A stretch of 64,000 bases of DNA from Turritopsis dohrnii (taxonomy: Eukaryota; Cnidaria; Hydrozoa; Anthoathecata; Oceaniidae). A model generated the notes under the pieces. That model did not search any database. It had not been told where the DNA came from and saw only the letters and a program-made list of their open reading frames with translations. Of this stretch, positions 23,057-34,341 are shown in pieces (the stretch's first letter is position 1; the number at the start of each line of letters is the position of its first letter). The translations under genes were made by a program, and so were the position numbers. The stretch lies in assembly GCA_027922465.2 (NCBI GenBank), contig BQMF02000121.1, positions 310,001 through 374,000 on the forward strand, read 5' to 3'.

Positions 23057-25859
23057 GCGAGTATTTCTTGACAGAAATTTTTTGGGACAAACAAAGGAAT
23101 GATGACCGTTATGTTTTGGGACGTCCTTACCATCCGTAAAATTTCCCTGCATCTATGCATCCTGATTTTCTTTCAGTTAAAGTTAAAGCAGAATAACAGA
23201 TATTCATCTTCATTTCTGTTGAACTATGAACGAAACAACAGGAAGGCACATCAGCGCGAACATTTTGATCAAACAGCTTTCACGTGAAAATGATCTAAAT
23301 TAAGTCAATTACTAGTTGCAAGTCGGCGGAAAGAATAGCCAACCATTACGGATGGAAGCGCAAAGTTTAAAAAAAACTCGGTTACTTACTTACTAATTTC
23401 TGATATGTCTCTTTAGGTTCACTGCCCTTGGTTAAAAAAGGTACGATATTTCAAATTGACAATGTTAGCTCTCCTTCTGTGAGATCTCAAATAACTGGAA
23501 CTCTTTTTGAATGAGACCAAATCCGCGTGAAATTTCCGTACCCCGCAATGATCCACAAAGAAAGACGAATTTCTATGATTCCAGTTCCTGTTAATTGTTC
23601 ATTTCTTTATCTATCTGTCTATTAGTATGTATTTTTTAAAATTGTTGTTCTTGTCAGGATGCGACAAATCAGCCATTCAAACGAGAAGTGCTTTAGGAAA
23701 AGCAAAGCCATCCATAGTTCATATTATTCCAAGTGAACTTTTAAAGGGTCTCAAACGTTCAGTATTAGATGACTGCAATGAAGGAAAGAAAGTTGTGGTA
23801 CCTCTCGCAAAATCTTCATTTGGCAGTGTACTACAGAGAATGAAATCACGTATTAGTAAAAGGAACGATAGCAAACTCAATGATACGAAACGATCGAAGC
23901 AACCATCGTCAGCCTTATCTCATATTGTGCGAAATGAAAACGGCGAGAAACGGACTGTTTTGAAAACGAATTTTAAAACGTTAAAAAACTCCCCGTTGTG
24001 GAGTTTGTCAAAATTAATCGACGACGTAAGTGCAATAACTGCAAAAAAACATAAAAACACTACAACAGAAAGTAGTAAAATAAAAGAAACATCCGAAGAT
24101 ATTCACCCTATGAGCGTGCCAGAAAGTTCGTCGCACAAGACAGGCATAACAAAAGGTACAGTTGATGTATCAGACAATAAAGGTTTGAAGGCAACCCTTG
24201 CAAAAGCAATAGAAAAAGTTGAGAAAGTAGTAGCAAATAAACATGGAGAGTTATTGAAAAATAAAGACGCTGCTAACGATGCGGAAAAACTCTTGGCTGT
24301 CATAAGGAAAGTAAATAAAACCATAGAGGGCGTACGAAAATCTACAGCCAACAAAACTGAAGATACAAAAGCTACCACGATAAACTCTACATCGATACAA
24401 CATAATAAAACCCAAACGGTAGCTGATCCATATGCTGAGATTGCGGCTGGTCCAGATCGCCCTAAAATTCCAGAACTAAGGCCGGGTGACGATGGACCTT
24501 CTTTGAGTGACCCTTCAACGAAATTTAGTGGAGCTATTGCAGATCCAAGTCCACTGGGAAAAGATGCAACGCCATTGAGTGGTCAACATGATGTTGGGGG
24601 ACTGTTGGACAGTTTGACAGACAAGTTGAATTCTGCAGGTCAATTATCTTTTTAGTTTCTATATATAATTAGTCCATAGCTTTTTGAAATGTTTTTATAC
24701 GTTGATAAAGCTAACTTTACACTTTTATTAAATTGTAACATCACCCTCATTCAATTATCATCTGTTCTATTCATTTCCATAGATTTTTGAAAATCTTTTT
24801 ATAAAGCTAGCTTTGTCCCTTTTTTTATATTCACATAACCTAACTGTTGTATTCACGTTGAGGAAATCAAATATTTTAGGAGATGGCGTCGCAACTGATC
24901 AACCACTAAGCGGAAATGATGTCAAGTATATTCAGTCTCAACTTGAAGCCGAACAACAACAACAACAACAACAGCAAACCGAACAATCGCAACAGCAACA
25001 ACCACTTCCATCTGCTGCTGGTCCACCAGTACCTGAACAGATAACTGAAGCTGAACAAGCAAACGCCTTGCCTCATTCTGTTCCACAACCAGATGTTATC
25101 AAAGACGAGCCGGTAGCAGGAAACCACATCAGTAAAATGGTAGAGGAACAAGCTGCTGCTAAAATGGAACCTGCACAGGCTGAAGATGGTGGTTTGGACA
25201 AAGAGGTAATGGACAAGTTAGCTGCTACAGAGGAAGGTCTGAGTAAAACCATCAATGACAAAGCCAACTCGTTAAGCAAACTTGGAGCTATGGATCTTAT
25301 TAAAGGTCCTGGAAGAGGTAATGAGGAAGTAACCGATTATACAGATGCAGATATTTCTCCAGGTCCTGATCCCTATTCTCTTAGCAGTACAGATGCAGGG
25401 AGAGGTGGAGCAGCAGGTGTTCCAGTTGGAACAGCGTTCGGTTCCCACGAAATAGAATCATCTGACTTGTTAAATGGCGGTATTTCAAATCTTGGTGTAC
25501 AAGATGGCGTTGAAAGAAGTGACATGACGACTTCTGAAGGTAACTTTGAACAAGCCGCAGAAAGTTCCCCAGTAGGAGGATTTGAGCAAGCCGCTGGCGA
25601 CTTGACCGGGAATACTCGGTCAAGTACTAAATCCGAAGACTCTTATTTAAATGAAGCTATGGGCGGCATGCCAGAAGAGGGTGGTTTTAGTACACGCCAA
25701 CATATTCCAGATTCTTTGTGGGACAGTAGCAAGGGATTTGAATCTTTCAGTAACAGTTATAACGCCCAAATGTTTAAAAAAAATGTCATCTTGAGACCAA
25801 AAAGGGATATGTACATTTCGCCTTTTAGTGGCAAAGAATCTTTTGAGAATGATGTCTGA
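23002..25859 (+). CDS. Secreted low-complexity polyQ protein, unknown function
   Basis: Not recognised as a known family. The model has exons 23002-23056, optional 23417-23440, 23658-24638 and 24880-25859, giving 679 aa (671 without the microexon). All introns are phase 1. The start MSQSMLILFLLVLAKG is a good secretion signal. Residues about 28-250 are lysine-rich with SKRND and KRSKQ stretches. Residues about 280-350 are proline- and glycine-rich. Residues 379-386 are pure glutamine in a longer QQ/TEQ tract. The rest is Gly/Ser/Glu-rich and ends RPKRDMYISPFSGKESF. There are almost no cysteines after CDKS near residue 28 and DDCNEG. Intron 1 uses a GC donor (AAG|GCGAGT). It faces the CRD capsule gene 8.5 kb away and shares its secreted, low-complexity, phase-1 style. 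A nematocyst or matrix role is only an inference. Confidence 0.7.
23302..23394 (+). repeat. SINE-1 fragment (3' part)
   Basis: Shares CTAGTTGCAAGTCGGCGG, CCATTACGGATGGAAGC and a terminal TTACTTACTTACT tail with the full SINE at 41093-41390. It lies in intron 1 of the polyQ gene. Confidence 0.7.
23417..23440 (+). CDS. Candidate 24-nt microexon
   Basis: It is bounded by TCTCTTTAG and GTACGA, has length 24 and phase 1 on both sides. It would insert SLPLVKKG in frame between the signal peptide and CDKS. Skipping it also keeps the frame, so it could be a cassette exon. Confidence 0.4.
23658..24638 (+). CDS. PolyQ secreted gene, lysine-rich exon
   Basis: 981 nt open between the acceptor TTCTTGTCAG and the donor CTGCAG|GTCAAT, phase 1 at both ends. 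Read-through past the donor stops after five codons. Confidence 0.8.
24880..25859 (+). CDS. PolyQ secreted gene, terminal exon
   Basis: It follows the acceptor ATATTTTAG, opens GDGVATDQPL and closes with TGA at 25857-25859. It contains the CAA/CAG-coded glutamine run near 24953-25005. Confidence 0.85.
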
Positions 25860-25931
25860 ATGGGTTATAGTTGTTAAAAAGGTTTAGCATCGTATCTTGG
25901 AAGAGTTCCACACCTCATAAGAATAACTAAC

Positions 25932-25937
25932 AATAAA
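25932..25937 (+). other. Putative poly(A) signal, polyQ gene
   Basis: AATAAA lies 73 nt after the stop codon. Confidence 0.55.
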
Positions 25938-26218
25938 GCAAAAGGCTAATATATTGGGGCTTAATAATTAAAGGCTCGTCCATGTGCCTCTTCGTGAAAT
26001 TTTGAACTTATCATTGTGGGTTGTTATGTAGTGTGTATACGCCTGCGTACACACCCAGCACATGCCAGAAATTTACTGGAAACTTTCTTCCCATTGTTTA
26101 GGTTCAATGAAGTGTATATATCAATTGAACAACAGTTTCTGACATTATGTTTCACCAACTTGATCCCTAATTTGAATGAGTTTTCTTAACGCATAAAATC
26201 ACAGTTGTTTCTGGGTTA

Positions 26219-26394
26219 CAGTAGAATCCCGTTAACTCGTACCCTGGTTAAGTCGGACTTTCGCTAAGTCGGACTGATTTTCCATTCCCCTTGAGAGTAC
26301 GCCCCTTATCGAGAGCTCCGCTTAATTAGGACATTCGCTAAGTCGGACACTTTTTCCGTTCCCCTTGAGAGTACGAGTTAACGGGATTCTACTG
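26219..26394. mobile_element. Complete MITE with TA target duplication
   Basis: TA|CAGTAGAATCCCGTTAACTC at the left and the exact complement GAGTTAACGGGATTCTACTG|TA at the right. Near-perfect inverted arms of about 25 bp and internal TAAGTCGGAC repeats. It is 176 bp. TA duplication and CAGTAG ends indicate a Tc1/mariner-pogo (Tigger-like) derivative. Confidence 0.9.
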
Positions 26395-26905
26395 TATTTT
26401 CAAATATCTCAAAAATTACTGCAAAAAGAGTGCATTTCTATAGAAATTTGGATACTATATCAATAAAAATGCTCTTTATCGCACTCACGATTTTGCCCAC
26501 TGGGATGCAACTTTTACTCGAAATCGAGATAAACTTTTACTCGAAACTAGTGTACATGGCCAAATCAAGGATACGCTCAAAAGCTCTGGTCAATTTAGAT
26601 CGGGAATAAGGTTGGTAAAACTGTGAGGAATATAAAGCTCAATGGGTGTATTCAACAGATATTTTCTATTTTTGTAACGAGACAAACATTTTCATACACG
26701 TTTAGTACATTTATTTAGATTTTATACATACTTTATAATATTACCGTTCTACAAAGATTGAAAGTCTGTTAAATTGTTTTTTCTATCATTTAATCCTTTC
26801 CCCAAACCTATGAACGAAATCTGCTATTTCTTGATACGTCAATGCAAAGATCTTTTATTATTTTCGTGAGTTCCTGTTTCACAACATGACAGAATTATAT
26901 TACTA

Positions 26906-27759
26906 CCTTATCGGCCCTTTTTACGCCGGCCCTAATTTAACGCCGGCCCTTTTTACGCCGGCCCTTATTACGCCACAGGCCAATTTTGGCCTTACGCCAA
27001 TTAGGGCCGCATATTACGCCAAAGAGAAGGGATGGAAAAAATCTTTTTTTACAAGCATGCTTTTTTTATCTTTGCACTAAACAGTTAAACAGAAGAAAAA
27101 AGTATGACAATGTGATCATTTCTTGTTATAATCAAAAGTTTAATGCCTCAATCAAGTACAATAACATCATTGTTAGTGTTTCTGTCAGATTGGTGACTCT
27201 CCTCTTGTTCTCCAGCCTCTTTGTTTTCGCTATTATTTTCATCGTCCGACTTAACTACAATTTCTTGTTCATAATTCTCTTCATCTGACACATCTCCCGT
27301 AGTATCATCTTCAAAGAGTGCTTTTTCATCTAGCTTCTCTAGAATCCTTTTCAAGAAATAGAGATTGCTGTGGAATGAAATGAATTAAACTCAGCAAATT
27401 AGCCTCCAAAAGGACTCTTTGACTGTACAAAAAACGTTCATGGAAAGAACTCTGTAAACGACTACATTTATTTTGTTTTTTTAAAGCTATTGTTCACATT
27501 ACGAAAGCAAAACTGTTCAATCTATATGTTATTTTGTCAATTCACTGCTTCCAAAGCCCCCCTCCTTTAATCGCTACACTTCTAGAGCCAATTTTAACCT
27601 CAAATTTTCGAAAAACCTGGAAAAAAATTAACGCCGCTTTTTAGTCAAAATTTCATATTTTTGGCCCTTTTTGCGCCGGCCCTTTTTACGCCGGCCCTTA
27701 TAACGCCGGAGGCCAAAAAATAACGCCAATTAGGGCCGGCGTAAAAGGGGCCGATAAGG
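26906..27759. mobile_element. 854-bp DNA element with GCCGGC-rich ends and TA duplication
   Basis: TA|CCTTATCGGCCC at the left and GGGGCCGATAAGG|TA at the right. Both ends carry subterminal repeats of TTTTTACGCCGGCCC, separated by changing AT spacers, plus CGCCAATTAGGGCCG near both ends. The body is AT-rich. It is almost certainly non-autonomous or internally deleted. Confidence 0.8.
27148..27354 (-). CDS. Small acidic open frame inside the 854-bp element
   Basis: About 68 codons rich in Glu, Asp and Asn (SDEENYEQE, KSDDENNSE), ending NNDVIVLD. A possible acceptor (GCAATCTC after CCACAG on the minus strand) lies upstream, so it could be the tail of a lost transposase gene. It has no recognised domain and could be chance. 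Confidence 0.3.
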   Translation of the reverse strand: MKRILEKLDEKALFEDDTTGDVSDEENYEQEIVVKSDDENNSENKEAGEQEESHQSDRNTNNDVIVLD

Positions 27760-27864
27760 TATATAAATTGCAATAAACGAACTTTTGAAGTAGAAGTAGC
27801 TGTTTTCCATGCATCTGGAAATCTTCCTTCATTTATCCAGACATTTAGTTTTGAGTATATAGTT

Positions 27865-28505
27865 TAGACCACTGTTCATTGGTCCAACTGTTCTTAGGAG
27901 GTCTGAAGAAATATCATCGTGTCCAGAGCTTTCCCGGCTTTCACACACTTGTTGAATGATTCCAAGTATAAGTTTGCATCAAAGGATATGTTATGAATGG
28001 TTGGTGTGGTTCTATTTATCTGCTTGTTTGTACAATCTATGTTGGTTGAGATTCGGTTACCAATCTTTGCAAAGTATTTGTTAAGGAGGTTGGCTTTTTC
28101 ATTGTCTCCTGTTAAACAATATCCCCAGTTTTCAACGGTCCTATACTTCCAGAAACTTTCTTACTCTGAAAATTTCGTACAATTTTCCAGAAAGACTTAA
28201 CACGATAGTCTGATCAGTAAGACAGTAGATCGTATGAGTAAGGTGCACTTGTTTATCTGTCGTTTATAATCACTTCTTTTTTCTTTGCATTGACAGAAGT
28301 GCAGAATAGGTGATGATCAGATATTCCTGAGTCGTATGTCCAGCTGTCTATAACTTTAGGCCCTCTTGCATTTTTACTTGCAATGATTAGATCAATTAGA
28401 GTGGAGAATGATCTGGTGATGCGTGTGTCTTCAGTTATTAGGTTTCTCAAGTCATATGTTTTCACAATGAAGTTAGGTGAGTCATTGTTTATTTCTTCAT
28501 TCTCT
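27865..28505 (-). pseudogene. Non-LTR retrotransposon relic: endonuclease end to start of RT
   Basis: Reading the minus strand gives NLITEDTRITRSFSTLIDLI and then SGISDHHLF. This matches the C-terminal part of a LINE apurinic-type endonuclease with the SDH motif. It is followed by SFWKIVRNFQ, NEKANLLNKYFAKIG and SSGHDDISSDLL, the linker leading to reverse transcriptase. Several frameshifts and stops separate these blocks, and the catalytic RT region is absent. Clade not determined, though CR1/Jockey-like order fits. Confidence 0.75.
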
Positions 28506-29204
28506 CAGATCGAAAAGAAACAAACGCTGCACCCATATGTTTGAAACAAACACAAGAATAGTAATGCCGTTTCAGACTACGTTTTTATTCAAGATTTAAG
28601 AAGTAATGTAACCAAGTCCTCGGTCTTCGAGTTATTATGGTAAAGAATAGTAAGGTTCTATCGCCGACTTCATAAGTAACTTCGCAACGTTGAACTACTG
28701 ATCTGAGACTTAACGATTTGAATGTTGAAAGCCTTTAGAAAGCATTCTATCATAATATGATCTGGTGGATTGGGTCATTTCAATAGATAAGCCATTCAAC
28801 GTGACGAATCTAATCCAAATTTTTAAACCATGTCTCATGCGGAGTAACGAATAAACCTACTCAAATTTCTATTTAAATTTCTATTTTTAGCCAAGTAAGA
28901 GTAAGCACGGATATTGCCACAGTATTTCTACCTGGTTGATTTGGAACACTATAAATTACATTATTATTGTTACAAATTGTGTTTGTTGCTCCTGGAAAAG
29001 CAAGTTAAAATGAAATGAAACCGTTGGATGCACCATGGACGTATTCACTAGGTTAAGACATGGTGTTTAAAAGGAATTTGTGTTTGGTTCCGTGAAAAAA
29101 CATAATTGAATATTACACAAATAATTGAATAACTTCTTCTAAGTACTTAAGTCAGCTTATAAGTTTCTCTCTTTTATCATTGTTGTATACAGAATTGTTT
29201 GGTT

Positions 29205-29560
29205 GATGATGGAGAATGCTGCAACGATGGTGTAGTGATGATGTTGATGGTATATAAGAACATTCTCAAGTTCTGCGATTCGTGTTCTAGACTTGTTCAA
29301 CCTCGAACCCATGGTCTCTTGCCTTTTCAATATCTGGATGGCGCCGCCATATCCGTATATCGAAAAGGCAAGAGACTCTGAGTACGAGGTTGAGTCTTGT
29401 TATTTCTCGATACCTAGTTTCGATGCATTACGATGCCCTTTAAAAGCCAATGCTTTAGGGGTAGTTAGAGCGATGCTTTACATACTACTGGCGTCACAAG
29501 TCAACTGCTAGTTCCAAATTCTTAAGGCTTGCAAGGGAAGAACCTAAGGGAAGTCCAAAC
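29205..29560 (+). repeat. SINE-1 copy interrupted by a hairpin MITE
   Basis: The head has GATGGTGTAGTGATG, matching the A-box end of SINE-1. After an insertion it resumes with GATGCATTACGATGCCCTTTAAAAGC and ends with AAGTCAACTGCTAGTT-type sequence. The tRNA B box is lost at the insertion site. Confidence 0.6.
29286..29395. mobile_element. Hairpin MITE, CTCGAACC family, copy 2
   Basis: CAACCTCGAACC then GTCTCTTGCCTTTTC on the left, GAAAAGGCAAGAGAC then CGAGGTTG on the right. It is inserted within the SINE-1 copy. Confidence 0.75.
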
Positions 29561-30198
29561 ATCTCCATGGCAAAATATTTGGTTTCTTGAAATGGTTTAA
29601 AAATGTTCAGTACCTCAAGTCTTGAATGGAAAAACTTTGTGTAATGAAACTGTCTGTTACATGTTTCTTTGTGTTTTAACTGAAAAATCTGAAATATCTA
29701 AAAACATCATAGACACCTTTCCCGAGTAGGGTTGGTCAGAATTGGTTGCTCGCTTTCTGATGGGAACTTTTTAAAATGATTAAAAGTTTCACTAACTGGA
29801 TAAAAGAATGGTTGTATTTATACATTTTTATACTTATTTATTATTTTACAAAAATAAATTTATATTGACATTATTATGCGCATACATGTTTCTACGCCTT
29901 TCTTGATAAAAAGCGGACGGTGTATTTGAAAAGGAAAAACAAGAGCCAGATGGCGCAAAACGGTAGCAGCAATTGTACTTAAAATTATGAAAAGTTACTA
30001 CAAAGTTCTTTGAGGCTTGTGTTTTTTTATATCTCACTGATGGAAAACAGGCATAAACCATAAATATATTAAAATGATTAGTTAGTGTAAATAGGGTCTA
30101 ATCATAAACCACCAGAAATTAATTTATTAAAAAGACAAAAGAATTATACATGCGTGAGCCACATATTTTTTTATAAGAAAAATTTTAAGACCATATGT

Positions 30199-32808
30199 AG
30201 AAAAAAGGAGGTTCGGAATTCCCGAGTTACAAAACCGAGTTACAAAACCGAGTTACGCATTATGACGTCACAAACCGAGTTACTAACTCGGAGATTTTTA
30301 AATTTTAATTTTTCTCGAGTTACTAACTCGGAAATTTTATTCACGTAAAATTTTCCCGAGTTACTAACTCGGAAATTTTTTTTTGATTTATTTTTTCCGA
30401 GTTACTAACTCGGGAAATTTTTAAAGTATAATTTTTCTCGAGTTACTAACTCGGAAATTTTATTTTCGTAAAATTTTCCCGAGTTACTAACTCGGAAATT
30501 CTTTTTGGGTTTATTTTTTCCGAGTTAGAGAATATTTTTCAAATATTGTAAGGAATATTTTCGAAAGTTCACTGGGAATAGTGTGAGTTTTTAAAAAAGG
30601 CAAAGTAGGCCAAGTTTGTGGCAAATTTCGAAAATCGTTCAATTTTAATGAAAATTTAATAGTGGAACAAGTTTGTACTGCTGATTTCAAACATGAAGGG
30701 CAACTTGTGGATAAGGTCAAATTAGGCCAAATTTGGACCAAATTTTGAAAATTGTTCAATTCTAATGAAGATTTAATAGAGGAATAACTTTGTACTGCTG
30801 TTTTCAAAATTGAAGGTCAACTTGTGCATAAGGCTAAATTTGGACCAAATTGTTCAACTATAATGAAAATTCGCAAACGAAGAAATTTTATAGCGCAAGT
30901 TTTGATATTCATTAATGCAGAAATGGCATCAAAATTAATCAGTTGAGCAAGTCGATGAATATGTTAATCCTAATGATTATGCTGTCCTGGGTATTATTTT
31001 TAACTAAAGCTTGACCATGGCACCGCTGACATATTTTTCTATTGCTCTTACCCTTGATGAATTGTGACAGCTGAAAACTCCAACATAAAAAGTTGCCGAA
31101 GTGGGAAAATTGATTCTATATTTCTATATGAATTTATTTTACTTCATAATCTTGAGGTGGTATCATGTTAATTCTAAAAGAAATTATTTAACAGTGCTAA
31201 ATACAAAAAGATTTCAAATAAATTAGTGTCGACATTACTGTTTGATGTGACTTTTCAAAGCCGACTATGATTCAACACCAAAGGCGTAAATACCTTTTGT
31301 TTACTATCTTTTAGATTGTTGTATTCGATTGGCAACTTTAAAATAAACCTGTAAGAACAGAGATCTTAAATTCAAATTAATTTTTGTGAGTGCTAATATT
31401 AGGTTTATGTCATTGGCGTTTTTGAAACTACTAAAGTAACACTTTATATATTTTGATAGCAGCTCTGTTCTTTTTTACAAAACATAGCGATACTTCTGTT
31501 GTTATTTTTTATTAATGAAAACATATATTATCTTTGTATAGCATTTTTGGAAAGTTATTGAGTTCGTAAATATACCAATATCTGTCAATTAAGATTAGTT
31601 TATACAGTCCTTTATAAAAAAACTACATTAACAACAAAAATTGCCGGAGGAAAAACTTTTGAAAAGTTTAAATGTGTTAAAAATTAATTAAAGAAAGTGC
31701 TGTAAAATATGAAAGAGTGTAAACATTATAATTACAGTAACAATAACACACACCGGCTTAAGATGATTAGGGAGAAAAGAAAAAAACTAAAACAAAACAC
31801 GTGAGCACATACAGCAAAAAAAATATAAACAACTTTCTTTCTCATGTATTCGTCAATGTTATCCAAAGTCCAGAAAACCTTCACCGACTGCTTCAGGCCT
31901 CAAATGAACCAAAAAAATATATTTCCGATAGTACTTAAATTAAAAAACTTTAGGACAAGTCAAAATCTCCTGCCGAAAGTTTCCGTTATTAATGTACATC
32001 AACATGCGCCAGATGGCATAAAACGAAAGAGTACCATTTGACGAGTACATTTAACGAGTACCATTGCTCATCGTACCTTGTTTGGATTTAGCCTCAAATT
32101 ATTTCACTAGAATTTTCATTAGAATTGAACAATTTTCAAAATTTGGTCCAAATTTGGCCTAATTTGACCTTATCCACAAGTTGCCCTTCATGTTTGAAAT
32201 CAGCAGTACAAACTTGTTCCACTATTAAATTTTCATTAAAATTGAACGATTTTCGAAATTTGCCACAAACTTGGCCTACTTTGCCTTTTTTAAAAACTCA
32301 CACTATTCCCAGTGAACTTTCGAAAATATTCCTTACAATATTTGAAAAATATTCTCTAACTCGGAAAAAATAAACCCAAAAAGAATTTCCGAGTTAGTAA
32401 CTCGGGAAAATTTTACGAAAATAAAATTTCCGAGTTAGTAACTCGAGAAAAATTATACTTTAAAAATTTCCCGAGTTAGTAACTCGGAAAAAATAAATCA
32501 AAAAAAAATTTCCGAGTTAGTAACTCGGGAAAATTTTACGTGAATAAAATTTCCGAGTTAGTAACTCGAGAAAAATTATACTTTAAAAATTTCCCGAGTT
32601 AGTAACTCGGAAAAAATAAATCAAAAAAAAATTTCCGAGTTAGTAACTCGGGAAAATTTTACGTGAATAAAATTTCCGAGTTAGTAACTCGAGAAAAATT
32701 AAAATTTAAAAATCTCCGAGTTAGTAACTCGGTTTGTGACGTCATAATGCGTAACTCGGTTTTGTAACTCGGTTTTGTAACTCGGGAATTCCGAACCTCA
32801 GAAAAAAG
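30199..32808. mobile_element. Foldback/Mutator-like element with 9-bp target duplication
   Basis: The element proper is 30208-32799, flanked on both sides by AGAAAAAAG (30199-30207 and 32800-32808). Its ends are GAGGTTCGGAATTCCCGAGT and the exact complement. Inverted arms of 560-690 bp each carry a tandem array of the palindrome CCGAGTTAGTAACTCGG. There are six copies on the left and nine on the right, with spacers that recur every third copy as a 123-bp higher-order unit. The 1.3 kb centre has no transposase frame. Nine-bp duplications with long TIRs fit Mutator-like or foldback elements; which one is not decided. Confidence 0.85.
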
Positions 32809-33134
32809 CCACGCGTTTTGAAAAAAATATTATGTTTTTAAAATTATAATTTCATGAAACCAAAAATGAATTCAAACAAATAACTGCCTTTTTAAATTAG
32901 ATCTCTGAAAGTCTTAATACACTAAACAGTGTAGTAGCTAACAACAAACGAGCTAACAAGAAGTTTCGAACTGATAGGCTTTACTAACAAGAAAAACAAT
33001 ATATAACCAAATTTGAAGTATCGATGTATTTTCAGCAAGCATAAGTAATTAAAACTTCCATTTTTATGCAGACCTATTTGATTTATATTCATTCTTTCAT
33101 GAATTATTTCATATAATATCAAAGAAAACGTCTT

Positions 33135-33325
33135 TTTAAATGTTTGATATGTAAAACCTTTCGAAGGCTGCGTTCCTTCATTAGAATTTGGGTTACGTTA
33201 TTAGCGGAGCCTCGCGGACTCTAAATCGCAGACTAATTGCCATTTCGGCCGGAGGAGTAGGAGTAGGAGTAGGAGTCCACGGGTGTTTTAATACGGTATT
33301 CGCTTTCGCTGCTACCGTAATAAAT
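33135..33325 (+). repeat. Dispersed ~190-bp repeat, copy 2
   Basis: Same order of landmarks as 7590-7800, with a local run of GTAGGA repeats after CGGCCGGAG. Confidence 0.75.
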
Positions 33326-34107
33326 TGTTTATTGACTTATTCTCTTTGGTCACTGTTGATGTTTCCTTTACTATCCCCTTAAAGTTATGGAAGTGGAAAA
33401 GCTGCAAGTCGTTGTTAAGATAAAGCTACGTTGATTTTAAGTTCTGGGGGAAGTAAACTCGTGGGAGAATTAAGTCAATCCACCTAAAATTAGTCAGCTT
33501 CTATCCGCTTTCTCTCCCATTATGGCATTTGTTAGATAAACGTTTGAAACAATATTCTACATGGGATCAAAAGAGCTCTAGAGAGAAGTAAGGAGGGTAT
33601 TAACTTAAAAAGAGTCATACCAATATGAGATTTATAGCGGCAATTGATTTCATACCTATGTGCAGTCAGTGTCGTGCTATCGTCTAATTAACAAAAATCC
33701 ACCGAAAACACATTAAAGTCATGTCAGTATGAAAGTGCTTCTCTCTGAGATAGGCATGAAATTTCTTGCCAGGATTCGGGTATTGATACTACGTATGCTT
33801 GACGTGGTGAATAGTAGTTAATAATTTTATTAAGGCCGCAGAAGAATCGCTCATGTCAACAAAATCGATTTTCATGGAAACGTAAATTGATACTGGCGTG
33901 AAATTAAAATGTACACACTGCTTTAGAAGTCAAGCAGATAGACGGACAGATAGAAAGAAGTACATAAGAACTTGCTAGGGAAAACAAGACAGAGCTGGAG
34001 TATGAGCTTATCAAGTAAACCGATCTTGATATTTTCACCAAATACGAACCGAATGCAGACAAAGTGAAAAAGCTACTTAAAAACGCTCTAAGATGAGAAA
34101 ATAGGTT

Positions 34108-34113
34108 CTTTAT
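34108..34113 (-). other. Putative poly(A) signal, CRD gene
   Basis: AATAAA on the minus strand about 229 nt past the stop of the CRD gene. Confidence 0.45.
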
Positions 34114-34341
34114 TCACAGAAAGGCATGGATACTAGATGATTTCCTTATATAAATCTATAAATAACAAGCAGGCATAAAAAAATACTTGTCTGTGGATAT
34201 CTTGGAATTCGACACGAGTCACTTTGAAAGTACATATAACCTGACTCAGATTCCATTATCACACATCAATATTGCAATGAAAATTTAACAGCTGAGATGT
34301 TGAGTTAAAGTTTTCACAGAAAGCAAAAAAACATTTGCTCA

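Larger units (their letters stand above)
25860..34341. other. Intergenic region between the two convergent secreted genes
   Basis: It consists mainly of mobile-element remains, itemised separately. 28.5-29.18 kb and 29.57-30.19 kb show nothing recognisable. 33.33-34.1 kb is also blank apart from the CRD gene's 3' flank. Confidence 0.6.

Noticed and set aside
30511..32373. Two matching open frames, minus strand at 30.5-30.8 kb and plus strand at 32.1-32.4 kb
   Set aside because: They are the same sequence in the two inverted arms of the foldback element; no protein similarity is visible.
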